Shown: positions 8,171 through 15,942 of the stretch, one piece after another
Numbering within the stretch: position 1 is the stretch's first letter
Layout of the letters: each line of letters starts with the position of its first letter
Assembly: GCA_965199135.1 (NCBI GenBank)
Contig: OZ240685.1
Location: 1,984,001-2,048,000, forward strand
Source: EB88 sp965199135
GTDB taxonomy: Bacteria; Acidobacteriota; Terriglobia; Terriglobales; Acidobacteriaceae
Length of the DNA: 64,000 nt
Reading direction: 5' to 3'
Notes under the pieces: generated by a model
What the model saw: only the letters and a program-made list of their open reading frames with translations
The model's database searches: none
Told to the model about the DNA's origin: nothing
Position numbers and translations under genes: made by a program

Positions 8171-9907
8171 CTACGGCTTGTTGGTTCCGCCGCAGCTGGC
8201 GCCGTCCACAACGCTCGTCAGCGCCAGGTCGGCTGAGTTCAGCGTTCGGCTGTAGCAGTGGCCGAGCGTGTCCGTGCTCTGGTAGCTGCCGTTGCTTTGC
8301 TCTGCCCTGGAAACGATCGCGCCTGCGGCGTTGTACGTGTATTGGTCGGTCGAGCCCACCGCCTCCTGGGAGCCCGCTGAGTAGGTCGCCGCCCCATTCA
8401 GGAGGTGCTTCTCGTATTCGAAGTCCTGCTGGTACGCGTGAGTATAGAAGCTCCCCGAACCATCCGCGTTTCCGGTGGAGTTGTAGTTGAAGGTAAATGG
8501 ATAGAGCGTCGTGTGATCCGTCTCCTCCACCATGTTGCCGGTCTGCTTCTGCGTTACGGAATACGCGCCACTCGCTTGCGCAATGTTCTGCGTGTAGAAG
8601 AGATCATTGAAGTTGAGTAGTTGGTAGTTGGCGAAGTCGACCGTCTCGTCGACCGTGGTCTTCACGAGCCCGTGCGACGTGTTCACATAGCCGCTCAGCG
8701 TAAAGGCCCGCAGTGAAGTCACGAGCGTTTCGCCATGCGTGGCTCCAGTCGAGTCCACCGGCGCCTGCGCCTGGATGTACGGGTTCGGCGCTGCGCCAAG
8801 CGTGTCCTGGGTCAGCGCGCCGGTCACGGAAGCACTCCCATGGTCGAGATACAAGAGCAGCGTGCCCGTCACGTCGAACTCTGCGTCGGCGTTGTAAACG
8901 CCCATCGAGACCGTGTGCTGCTGGCCATTCGAAAGCACCCCGGCAAAGGGAGTGAGGTCGACCAGGTAGGGCTTGAAATTCAACGTTTGTACACCGGTGA
9001 TTGGCTCCCACAATGCGGGATCGATTCCCCCTGTGTAGATCCATGGGAACACCGGGGCAATGCCAGCAGGCTGTCCGTCGATGTACACCTCGGTCTCTCG
9101 GAATCCAGTGTTTCCACAGTTGCCGTCAAGCTGCGCAGCGACGCTGTTTGGCGAACAGGTGTACCAGAACTCGTCGTTTGCCTGGCTTTGCGAGAAGAGC
9201 TCAAGGTACGCACCTTCGATGTTCTTCGGCAGGCTGCTGAAGGTGCCCGTCAGGCGGTCGGCTGTGGTCTCGAGTGCGGTGGTGCCGCCCGAGGTGCTCA
9301 GGGGCAGGACGGCATCGGGGACGGTGGGCGCCGGCGCGCCGGGGCCCACGGGATAAAACTCCAGGGTCGCAGTCGACGTGATGATGCCGTTGTAGTCCAC
9401 TCCGCCCGAGATTCCGACAAAGTTGCCAATCGACGCCACGCCAGGCTGGGCCGTTGCAAGCAGCGCACTCAGGTCCGTGATGTCACGCTCGATGTGCCAC
9501 GAGGGGCTGAGCGCGGAGCGTGGCTCGGCGGTCGTGCCGAAGTAGATGTTCGCGCCACCCAGGAAGAACTTCGCGGTCCGGTCATACTGCCGCCCGGCCG
9601 AGACGTTGAAGTCCGCGGTGAGCACCACCTTGCTCCACGGCCCCTTGCAACCGGCAGGCGGCGTGTAGGAGAAGCTGAGGTTGTTGTAGTTCACAAACTG
9701 CTGGTTGCTGAACAGCGACACCGTACAAGGTGTCGTCGCAGGGCGCGTGACAGGAGGCTCCGCAGAGACAGGGTTCGACGAGCCGACAACGGGTGTGGAG
9801 GGAACCGGCGTCTGCGCGAGAAGCGCAGGGGGAGCGAGCAGTGCACTCGCCAGAAGCGGGAGCGCAGCACGCCCGGGGTGGTGCGGAGCAAAGCGGAAGA
9901 GGTGCAA
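8171..9907 (-). CDS. secreted peptide-N4-asparagine amidase A (PNGase A)-like protein
   Basis: 578 residues. Several blocks match the eukaryotic-type PNGase A family, which removes N-linked glycans from Asn: WHIERDITDLSALL, NFVGISGGVDYNGIITST, GAYLELFSQSQANDEFWY, RETEVYIDGQPAGIAPVFPW, YTGGIDPALWEPITGVQT and YLVDLTPFAGVLSNGQQHT. The N-terminus is a signal peptide ending ALLAPPALLAQ. I start it at the TTG codon 9905-9907 because a perfect AGGAGG lies seven bases upstream and the signal peptide begins there; ATG codons at 9940 and 10048 lack a comparable site. It is a single-gene unit with its own terminator. Likely role is deglycosylating secreted or environmental glycoproteins. The active site is not mapped here, so enzymatic activity is inferred. 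Confidence 0.85.
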   Translation of the reverse strand: MHLFRFAPHHPGRAALPLLASALLAPPALLAQTPVPSTPVVGSSNPVSAEPPVTRPATTPCTVSLFSNQQFVNYNNLSFSYTPPAGCKGPWSKVVLTADFNVSAGRQYDRTAKFFLGGANIYFGTTAEPRSALSPSWHIERDITDLSALLATAQPGVASIGNFVGISGGVDYNGIITSTATLEFYPVGPGAPAPTVPDAVLPLSTSGGTTALETTADRLTGTFSSLPKNIEGAYLELFSQSQANDEFWYTCSPNSVAAQLDGNCGNTGFRETEVYIDGQPAGIAPVFPWIYTGGIDPALWEPITGVQTLNFKPYLVDLTPFAGVLSNGQQHTVSMGVYNADAEFDVTGTLLLYLDHGSASVTGALTQDTLGAAPNPYIQAQAPVDSTGATHGETLVTSLRAFTLSGYVNTSHGLVKTTVDETVDFANYQLLNFNDLFYTQNIAQASGAYSVTQKQTGNMVEETDHTTLYPFTFNYNSTGNADGSGSFYTHAYQQDFEYEKHLLNGAATYSAGSQEAVGSTDQYTYNAAGAIVSRAEQSNGSYQSTDTLGHCYSRTLNSADLALTSVVDGASCGGTNKP

Positions 9908-10371
9908 AGAAGGGCCTCCTGAGAAGATAGGAGCCAGCATACGCAACGTATGCGCGTTCTTGCGAGGAAAGTAGCAGCCGGCCCTGGGGCGAGCCCGGGC
10001 GATCCTACGTATCCTCTTCCTGCCGAGAAGCAGACGTTCCAGGAGCAACGCTCCTCCGGATTTTCCTCAGATGGTGCAGTTGGACAGTGTCTCCGATCCG
10101 CCAGACTTCAGGTGCTCTCCCCCTGCCGAACGGGAACGCATGTGACCGTCTGCGAGGAGTCGGCCAGCAGGGCTGCCGTTTGGGCGTGCCATAGAACAGA
10201 CTCCCCGGCGCGACCAGGCGCGATTGGGCTCTACCGGCGCACCCCTAAACAGAAAGGACTCCACTCTTGTGGCGCAAGAATGGAGTCCTCTGCCCCTGTT
10301 CCGCCCGGGGGTACCCACGTTGGGAGTACCTGGCATTGCGCCAACCCGGGATCGTAAGAAGAGCCGGGAGC
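9908..10371. other. intergenic region, 464 bases
   Basis: Between two minus-strand genes. It holds the upstream region of the PNGase A-like gene and the terminator of the barrel gene. Short open frames here have no ribosome sites or recognisable products, and I see no RNA gene. Confidence 0.5.
10247..10289 (-). terminator. long stem-loop terminator after the outer-membrane barrel gene
   Basis: Fifteen-position stem with one mismatch (arms 10255-10269 and 10275-10289), a five-base loop and a T-rich stretch TTCTGTTT on the minus strand. It is 83 bases past the stop of the minus-strand gene at 10372. Confidence 0.7.
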
Positions 10372-11022
10372 TCAGCGTAAAGAGGCAGTCGTGCGCGGAA
10401 CGAAGTTGAGCGTGAATCCTGCCCGAGCACTGAAGCTGTGGTTCCAGCTGCCGTTGTCCTGGTACTGCCCCAGGTACTCGCCCGGGATAAGTTGAAACGC
10501 CCAGGCGTGGCTCAGCTTGTAGTTGAAGCCGAAGCCGCCCTTGGCGACCGGGTTCCAGTCGGAATACGAGTAGCCCTTTGAGGTGAGGCGCATCTCGCCA
10601 CCCTCTGCAAAGACGAAGGGATCGACCTTGAACCGTGGCGCCAAGTAATACACGGGACCAGCTGCGATCAAGAAGCGGCTGATGCCCGGGTAGACGGACT
10701 TCCCGTAGAGACTTTCAAAGTCGCCCTGCATGCCAATGTGCCGGAATATGTTCAGTTCGGGAACGACAGCCCATCCCATGAAGCTGCGGTTCGGGCCATC
10801 CTGGGCGTCGTTGTAGACATAGATGAAGCTGGCGGTAAGAGACCCGCGCGGAGCTTCAGGATCCTTGGGCATCATGGAGCGCACTATGCCGGACTGAGCG
10901 TTTCCTCCACCCTGGGGCTGAGGTGCCGTGATCGAAGCGGGTGGTGCTGTCGTTGTCTGGGCGTCTTGCGCCAGTAAGACGCCAGGTGCTGCAAGTAACA
11001 TTGCGATACAGGCCTTCAACAT
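10372..11022 (-). CDS. outer-membrane beta-barrel protein
   Basis: 216 residues with a signal peptide (MLKACIAMLLAAPGVLLA) cleaved before QDAQ. A Thr, Pro and Gln rich linker runs to about residue 48. The rest has alternating amphipathic strands typical of an eight-strand OmpA/OmpW-like barrel (SLTASFIYVYNDA, MQGDFESLYG, FLIAAGPVYYL, GGFGFNYKLS). It ends in SFSARAGFTLNFVPRTTASLR, so the last strand is followed by a short tail instead of a terminal Phe. GGAG lies five bases before the ATG. Two palindromes about 100-145 bases upstream may be operator sites. Porin or surface role inferred; the exact family is not recognised. Confidence 0.75.
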   Translation of the reverse strand: MLKACIAMLLAAPGVLLAQDAQTTTAPPASITAPQPQGGGNAQSGIVRSMMPKDPEAPRGSLTASFIYVYNDAQDGPNRSFMGWAVVPELNIFRHIGMQGDFESLYGKSVYPGISRFLIAAGPVYYLAPRFKVDPFVFAEGGEMRLTSKGYSYSDWNPVAKGGFGFNYKLSHAWAFQLIPGEYLGQYQDNGSWNHSFSARAGFTLNFVPRTTASLR

Positions 11023-11503
11023 GAATTCTCCATAGAAGCGCTTTGTCTTTCTCGAAGAAACGAGCCGCTTTGTCGCCTTCAGTGCTTCTCCGAGTCTCAG
11101 TTAAGAGATAGTGACTCCTAGCGCAGAAGTTACCACTTCTTAGACCTGTTATCGGTTACTTTGATAACACTTTAGTTGTATCAGGAATCAAGGGAGCCAT
11201 TTGCAGCAGCAGTCGGCGCCGCTTGCACAACGGAGGCGCCTCGCGACGGCCGGGAGGAGGGGTGGCTCAGGTCGGTCTGGTTCGTTCTTCGGCACGCGGG
11301 TGCTCACACCCTCCGGCCTCCACGCCCGGCCGGGTCGCTATGCAGCAGATCAGGCGCGCAGCAGTCGTCACTTGGTTGGAGCTCGAGGGATTTCCGCGAA
11401 CGGTTTCAAGCCTTCTACCTATATGCTCCACCTCTTGCATCCATCCGGCCCATCGTGGTATCTCATAGAACAGTTCAAGTTTGCTCCCTAGGAGCGAGCC
11501 TGG
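11023..11503. other. divergent intergenic region, 481 bases
   Basis: Lies between the barrel gene (minus) and the SAM riboswitch (plus). It holds two palindromes at 11125-11168. The open frames at 11176-11523 overlap each other in all three phases, have no ribosome sites and look like chance frames. Confidence 0.5.
11125..11168. promoter_or_regulatory. two adjacent palindromes, possible operators
   Basis: AGAAGT-TACC-ACTTCT (11125-11140) is a perfect dyad, and GTTATC-nine bases-GATAAC (11148-11168) is a second. They are eight bases apart in an AT-richer stretch upstream of the barrel gene, as expected for binding sites of dimeric regulators. No regulator gene is adjacent. Confidence 0.4.
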
Positions 11504-11624
11504 ATTTCATGAAGAGTGGTTGAGGGACGGGCCCTGTGACGCCACGACAACCGGCCAGAGCAATTCTGGACATCGGTGTCAACTCTCTCCCGAAGGCTTT
11601 CGAGCCGGCAGGGGAACATGAGAT
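11504..11624 (+). ncRNA. SAM riboswitch (SAM-I clan)
   Basis: The core matches the SAM-I consensus in order. P1 is ATTTCATG (11504-11511) paired with CATGAGAT (11617-11624). AAGAGTGG, GAGGGACGGGCCCTGTGACGCC and ACAACC follow P1, then a P3 hairpin (GGCCAGAG/CTCTGG-like), the GGTGTCAACTCT joining strand and a P4 arm. The element lies 124 bases before the start of the threonine-synthase-like gene on the same strand, so S-adenosylmethionine should lower expression of that operon. I cannot tell from the 124-base leader whether control is by termination or by blocking translation. SAM control implies a methionine or SAM-related job for the downstream genes. Confidence 0.9.
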
Positions 11625-11748
11625 TCGGGGTGTTGCCAGCTTCGCGCAGGCGCCATCTCGCTAATTTCCAGACGTGCACTACCAGTTGTTGCGGCAGAGT
11701 TGTCACATTTCGCCCGTACCATCGACTGCTCTCATTGCGAGGGCAAGG

Positions 11749-12999
11749 ATGGCATTAGCTTACGAACTACGTTGTCGCGAGTGCGGCAAGCGGTACGACA
11801 ATGCACCGCTTTCGATCTGTGACGAGTGTTTTTCCCCGCTCGAAGTGTTCGTCGATCTCGATCTGGCGAAGAGGACGGTAACCCGCGAGTCCATCGCGCA
11901 AGGTCCCACCTCGATGTGGCGCTACCAGTCGCTGCTCCCGGTGCCAGAGTCGTACATCCCGGCCACACCCTCGGGATGGACCCCCCTGGTGAAGGCACCA
12001 AATCTCGGCCGCCGCCTCGGCGCCTCCAATCTCTACGTCAAGAACGACGCCATCTGCATGCCCACGCTCTCCTTCAAGGATCGCGTTGTCGCCGTGGCCC
12101 TCGCGAACGCGCAGGAGTTCGGCTTTGATACCGTCGGCTGCTCCTCGACCGGCAATCTCGCGAACGCCGTTGCTGCCCATGCCGCGCGCCTTGGCCTCAA
12201 GACCTACATCCTCGTGCCCTCAGACCTTGAAGCGGCGAAGATCCTCAACACCGAGGTTTATGGTGCGCACCTGGTCCGCATCGATGGCAACTACGACCAC
12301 GTCAACCGCCTGTGCTCACAGATCGCCGACCGCTTTCACTGGGGCTTCGTCAACGTCAACCTGCGGCCCTACTACGCCGAAGGTTCAAAGACCGTCGGCT
12401 ACGAGATCGCAGAACAGCTGGGCTGGAAGCTGCCCGACAATATCGTTTGCCCGATGGCAGGCGGCTCGCTCATTACCAAGATCAAGAAGGCCTTTGCCGA
12501 GCTCGTGCAGCTGGGCCTGGTAGACGACAAGCCGGTGCGCTTCTTTGGCGCGCAGGCGACCGGCTGCTCGCCCATCTCGGTGGCCGTCAAGAGCGGCGCC
12601 GACCACATTGAGCCCCAGAAGCCCAACACCATCGCCCGCTCCCTCGCGATCGGTAACCCGGCCGATGGCATTTATGCCGCGCGGGCGATCCTCAAGAGCG
12701 GCGGCTGGGCCGAGGATGTCTCCGACCTCGAAGTGGTCTCCGGTATCCGCGAGCTGGCAGAAACCGAGGGTATCTTCACGGAAACGGCTGGCGGCGTCAC
12801 CACCGCAGTCACCGCCCGTTTGTATGCACATGGCAGGATTCATCCGGAGGAAGTAACGGTCGCCTGCATCACGGGAAATGGACTGAAGACGACCGATGCA
12901 GTGGCCGATTGCTTTGAGCGCCGCGCTGCCGTGCGCCCGCGCCTGACCGATTTTGAAGAGTACGTTGACCGGCACCAGTTTGCCGCCGAGCTGGTCTAA
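11749..12999 (+). CDS. threonine-synthase-like PLP enzyme under SAM riboswitch control (candidate homocysteine synthase)
   Basis: 416 residues, fold-type II PLP enzyme. Residues 9-27 form a small zinc-ribbon-like unit (CREC then CDEC). PTLSFKDR (residues 105-112) carries the likely PLP lysine at 110, SSTGNLANA is the substrate and phosphate loop, and PMAGGSLITK is the PLP-phosphate loop. Classical threonine synthase uses O-phosphohomoserine and water. Three facts suggest a different acceptor here: control by a SAM riboswitch, an adjacent sulfur-carrier gene eight bases downstream, and the known CysM/CysO precedent in which a PLP enzyme uses a carrier thiocarboxylate. The ATG at 11749 begins at the zinc ribbon; an upstream in-frame ATG gives 25 unrelated residues. 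Ordinary threonine synthesis cannot be excluded. Confidence 0.9.
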   Translation: MALAYELRCRECGKRYDNAPLSICDECFSPLEVFVDLDLAKRTVTRESIAQGPTSMWRYQSLLPVPESYIPATPSGWTPLVKAPNLGRRLGASNLYVKNDAICMPTLSFKDRVVAVALANAQEFGFDTVGCSSTGNLANAVAAHAARLGLKTYILVPSDLEAAKILNTEVYGAHLVRIDGNYDHVNRLCSQIADRFHWGFVNVNLRPYYAEGSKTVGYEIAEQLGWKLPDNIVCPMAGGSLITKIKKAFAELVQLGLVDDKPVRFFGAQATGCSPISVAVKSGADHIEPQKPNTIARSLAIGNPADGIYAARAILKSGGWAEDVSDLEVVSGIRELAETEGIFTETAGGVTTAVTARLYAHGRIHPEEVTVACITGNGLKTTDAVADCFERRAAVRPRLTDFEEYVDRHQFAAELV

Positions 13000-13007
13000 G
13001 GAGCCCT

Positions 13008-13337
13008 ATGTCGATCCGCGTTTTGCTGCCCAATGCCTTCCAGAAGCACACCAACGGAGAGCGCGAGCTGAAGTCAGAAGCCGCGCATCTGCCGCAATTG
13101 ATTGAAGATATCGAGACTCACTTCCCCGCGCTCAAGACGCATCTTCGCGGCGAGGACGGACAGGTGCGTCGTTTCATTAACTTCTACGTGAACGATGAGG
13201 ACATCCGCTTTCTTGGCAATGATGCCTACGCGTTTCAGGAAGGCGACGAGGTGCTGGTGATTCCCTCGATCGCCGGTGGCCTCGACCATCTGTGCTGTTG
13301 CTCCTACTGTGGCCGCGAGGAGTGTTGTTGCGGCTAG
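13008..13337 (+). CDS. MoaD/ThiS-like sulfur-carrier protein with Cys-rich C-terminal extension
   Basis: 109 residues with the ubiquitin-like fold pattern of MoaD/ThiS: a beta start MSIRVLLPNAF, a helix around LPQLIEDIETHFPAL, FINFYVNDEDIRFL and the closing EGDEVLVIPSIAGG. Carriers of this family normally end at Gly-Gly, which is activated to a thiocarboxylate. Here Gly90-Gly91 is followed by 18 residues with seven cysteines (LDHLCCCSYCGREECCCG). The tail must be removed, or do something else, before the carrier can work. AAGGAG lies four bases before the ATG and overlaps the stop of the PLP-enzyme gene, so the two genes form one operon under the SAM riboswitch. It is expected to donate sulfur to the PLP enzyme. 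No JAMM-type protease is visible in the window. Confidence 0.85.
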   Translation: MSIRVLLPNAFQKHTNGERELKSEAAHLPQLIEDIETHFPALKTHLRGEDGQVRRFINFYVNDEDIRFLGNDAYAFQEGDEVLVIPSIAGGLDHLCCCSYCGREECCCG

Positions 13338-13541
13338 TTACCAGCTGTTACGAGAGGCTTTCCTATTCGTGCGTCATTCTGTGACATTTGCTTTAGCCAA
13401 CCCTGTTGAGTGCTACAACATAGAGGCAGACTTTCGGTGAATTGTGTTCAGTGGAGGATACAGATTCCACGTAGAACGCGTCTCAATGTTGGCGCAGACT
13501 TTGCGCACAAAGAAACGATATCAACAGAGGCTTTAGCCATA

Positions 13542-13781
13542 ATGACCAGAAATGAGATGATCGCCGCCATCGAGGGTGAGATCGCTCGCTTGGAGCAGGT
13601 GCGGGAACTACTCCGCACGTCCACAAGTGAGCGCTTTCTCGCCGCGGGCGAGGCAGCAAGTCCGACCGCGAAGAAACCGCGTAACCTGAGCCCCGATGCT
13701 CGCAAGCGAATCGCCCAGGCGCAGAAGCGGCGATGGGCCAAGCAACGCAAAGAGAAGGCTGCGGCTGCTGCAAACGCCTGA
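13542..13781 (+). CDS. small basic protein with coiled coil and Lys/Arg-rich tail
   Basis: 79 residues. Residues 1-26 form an amphipathic helix (MIAAIEGEIARLEQVRELL). Residues 40-75 contain NLSPDARKRIAQAQKRRWAKQR, a basic motif I associate with small acidobacterial and phage-related DNA-binding proteins. Nucleic-acid binding is therefore likely but unproven. The ATG was chosen because upstream in-frame codons give no sensible sequence; the ribosome site is weak (AGAGG ten bases away). The gene ends 17 bases before dut, and its stop lies inside a stem-loop that runs up to the dut start. Confidence 0.65.
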   Translation: MTRNEMIAAIEGEIARLEQVRELLRTSTSERFLAAGEAASPTAKKPRNLSPDARKRIAQAQKRRWAKQRKEKAAAAANA

Positions 13782-13797
13782 TCCCCTAAAATCAGGC
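13776..13797 (+). promoter_or_regulatory. stem-loop covering the dut ribosome-binding region
   Basis: Perfect 7-bp inverted repeat GCCTGAT / ATCAGGC with an eight-base A-rich loop. It contains the stop codon of the upstream gene and ends one base before the dut ATG. It could hold the start region closed unless ribosomes translating the upstream gene melt it. Confidence 0.45.
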
Positions 13798-13798
13798 C

Positions 13799-14293
13799 AT
13801 GATCAAGGTAAAACTGCTTCACCCCCTGGCCCGGATCCCAACCGTGAATTACTCCGGGCATGATCTGGGGTTTGATCTCTACTCTGTTGCAGATCTCGTG
13901 CTCGAGCCAGGCGTTCCAGTAAAGGTTCCTACCGGCATCGCCGTCGAGGGACCCACTGGCATGGGGTTCGTCATGGGCGACCGCTCCAGCATGGCGTCAC
14001 GAGGAGTCACTTACACCGGCGGCCGCATCGATGCAGGCTACCGTGGTGAGATCCTGGTCTGTCTCGTCAACGTGAACCAGCCTCGATACTCGCTCGTGGT
14101 CGAGCGTGCCCCGGATGGAACCGTGCAGGATGCCCGGCTCGAAATGACCGACGTGAGCGTCGCCATCCGCGCTGGTGACAAGATCGCGCAAATGTCGCCA
14201 TTCCAGGCCATGACGCACCTGGAACTCACCGTCGCCGAGGAACTCTCGTCAACCCTGCGAGAGGCAAAAGGCTTTGGTTCAAGCGGTCGATAG
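13799..14293 (+). CDS. dut: dUTP diphosphatase
   Basis: 164 residues with the five trimeric-dUTPase motifs in order: GHDLGFDLYS (motif 1), GDRSSMASRG (motif 2), GGRIDAGYRGEI (motif 3 with the catalytic Asp), KIAQM (motif 4) and the C-terminal arm REAKGFGSSGR (motif 5). It hydrolyses dUTP to dUMP and pyrophosphate, keeping uracil out of DNA and supplying dUMP for thymidylate. A modest insertion lies between motifs 3 and 4 (residues about 95-115). The start is placed at the ATG seven residues before the first strand; the ribosome site is weak and sits in a stem-loop. A strong terminator follows. Confidence 0.92.
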   Translation: MIKVKLLHPLARIPTVNYSGHDLGFDLYSVADLVLEPGVPVKVPTGIAVEGPTGMGFVMGDRSSMASRGVTYTGGRIDAGYRGEILVCLVNVNQPRYSLVVERAPDGTVQDARLEMTDVSVAIRAGDKIAQMSPFQAMTHLELTVAEELSSTLREAKGFGSSGR

Positions 14294-14312
14294 TCGATAG
14301 ATAGCGCAAGCG

Positions 14313-14341
14313 AAAAGGCCGCCCGGGGAGGGCGGCCTTTT
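14313..14341 (+). terminator. intrinsic terminator, bidirectional
   Basis: Twelve-bp perfect stem AAAAGGCCGCCC / GGGCGGCCTTTT with a five-base loop. Because A and T runs flank both arms it can end dut on the plus strand and the helicase gene on the minus strand. Confidence 0.9.
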
Positions 14342-14360
14342 CAGGTGCAGGGAATGGGAG

Positions 14361-15524
14361 TTAGTTCACGACTGCCATTGCCATGCTCTCGTTGGAGTGT
14401 GCTGGCACGATCATCGCGTTGGGGCGAACCCGGAAGCGCTTGATCTTGATATTCAGCTGACGCTCGATCTTGCGCAGATCGCCCTTCTCATTCGGGGTCG
14501 TGAAGGTCGAGGCCACGCCCTTCGACGATGCGCGGCCGGTCCGGCCCACGCGGTGAACGAAGTCTTCTGCTTCCTTCGGCATGTCATAGTTCACCACATG
14601 CGCGACGTGCGAGACGTCGATGCCGCGAGCGGCCACGTCGGTCGCTACCAGCACACGCTGCCTGCCCTGGGAGAAGGAACGAAGCGCTGCATTCCGCTGA
14701 GCCTGGGTGCGATCGCCGTGAATGCGCGCCGCCTCGATGCCACCACGCTCAAGGCGCATCGCGATCCGGTCTGCGCCGTGCTTGGTGCGCACGAACACGA
14801 TGAACGAACCACCCTCGGAGTTGAGCAGGTGCTGCAGAAGCTCGAGCTTCGAGTCAGCATCCACTTCAAAGGCCTGCAGCTCGACGTTCTCGGCTGGCTT
14901 CAGGACAGAGCCAATCTCGACACGAACCGGCTCACGCAAGTAGTCGCGAACCACTTCCTTGATCTGGTTGTCGAGTGTCGCCGAGTAGCAGAGTCCCTGG
15001 CGATCCTTGGGCAGGCAGTCGGCGATCTTGCGGATAGCCGGCTTGAAGCCCATGTCGAGCATGCGATCCACTTCGTCGAGGACCAGGATACGGACGCCGT
15101 CCAGCTTGACCAGGCGGCGATCGATGTAGTCCTGCAAACGGCCAGGCGTCGCCACGATCAGGCGGGCTCCGCGACGGAGCGCCTCGATCTGCGGGCCTTC
15201 CGAAACGCCGCCCACAACCAGGGCCACGCTGATGTTGCTGGTGAGCTGGCGGAAGGCTTTCTCGACCTGCATCGCGAGCTCGCGGGTCGGCAGAAGGATC
15301 AGGGCAGCCGCGCCACGGGTCTTCTCCGCCTGCAGCTTTTCGATGATCGGGATCAGGAACGACAGGGTCTTGCCGGTGCCGGTCTGCGCGGTCGCGAGGA
15401 CGTCTTTGCCCTCAAGCGCTGGAGGAATGGCACCCGACTGTACGGGCGTGGGCGTGACGAAGCTGCAGGCGGCAAGGCGAGTCTTCAGTGCTTCAGAGAT
15501 TGCGAAATCAGAAAATTGTGTCAT
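14361..15524 (-). CDS. DEAD-box RNA helicase
   Basis: 387 residues, two RecA-like domains with all core motifs: Q motif (FSDFAISEALKTRLA, then TPTPVQSGAIP), motif I AQTGTGKT, Ia PTRELAMQV, Ib TPGRLQDY, II DEVD, III SATL, IV FIVFVRTKHGADR, V TDVAARGID and VI HRVGRTGRA. Motif II is DEVD, not DEAD, a common variant. It unwinds RNA duplexes using ATP; cold-stress or ribosome-assembly roles are typical of the RhlE-like branch. The C-terminal tail is short (ends MAMAVVN). The ATG at 15522-15524 starts just before the Q motif; in-frame codons further upstream give low-complexity sequence and were not used. Confidence 0.93.
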   Translation of the reverse strand: MTQFSDFAISEALKTRLAACSFVTPTPVQSGAIPPALEGKDVLATAQTGTGKTLSFLIPIIEKLQAEKTRGAAALILLPTRELAMQVEKAFRQLTSNISVALVVGGVSEGPQIEALRRGARLIVATPGRLQDYIDRRLVKLDGVRILVLDEVDRMLDMGFKPAIRKIADCLPKDRQGLCYSATLDNQIKEVVRDYLREPVRVEIGSVLKPAENVELQAFEVDADSKLELLQHLLNSEGGSFIVFVRTKHGADRIAMRLERGGIEAARIHGDRTQAQRNAALRSFSQGRQRVLVATDVAARGIDVSHVAHVVNYDMPKEAEDFVHRVGRTGRASSKGVASTFTTPNEKGDLRKIERQLNIKIKRFRVRPNAMIVPAHSNESMAMAVVN

Positions 15525-15942
15525 TGAGCTAGAGGTTTCCTTTAAGAAACTGCGCTCATCGAACACGGTCTCGGCGGGTGCGCACTTCCTGCGCGACTGC
15601 CTGCGGTGTTTCGATGTTTGCTGCATGCCTTCTCGCGGGCCAATGCCTGCAGAGGAAGACGACATAGATTTGCGTAAGGAAGTGCCCGGAGAATCCGGAT
15701 GAGTAGGAGAATGGGCTCCAACTCGCTCTGCCGCACGCAGCCACAAGCCACCGGCACAATGCCGCGGCTCTCGACCACACCTCGAAGCTGCTTCTCAGGA
15801 GGCGGGTACGCTGTAGGGCTTGGTGGAAGAAATGTCCAGGGTCTGGCTTTGCGGGCGAGAACTGCTGACAACCAATCACTTGAGCGCAAACCCAGAATAG
15901 CACGAGCCCGGAAAATTGCTTGCCAACCATTTGTTCTTTTTG
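15525..15942. other. intergenic region, 418 bases
   Basis: Between the end of the GH3 gene and the start of the helicase gene, both on the minus strand. It should hold the helicase promoter and a possibly long leader. I see no convincing gene in it; the open frames are Arg/Ser-rich and lack ribosome sites. Confidence 0.5.

Noticed and set aside
10067..10371. Small minus-strand frames around the long hairpin
   Set aside because: They cross the terminator hairpin and have no ribosome site or recognisable sequence.
11176..11523. Three overlapping small plus-strand frames before the SAM riboswitch
   Set aside because: They overlap in all phases, one runs into the riboswitch, and none has a Shine-Dalgarno sequence.
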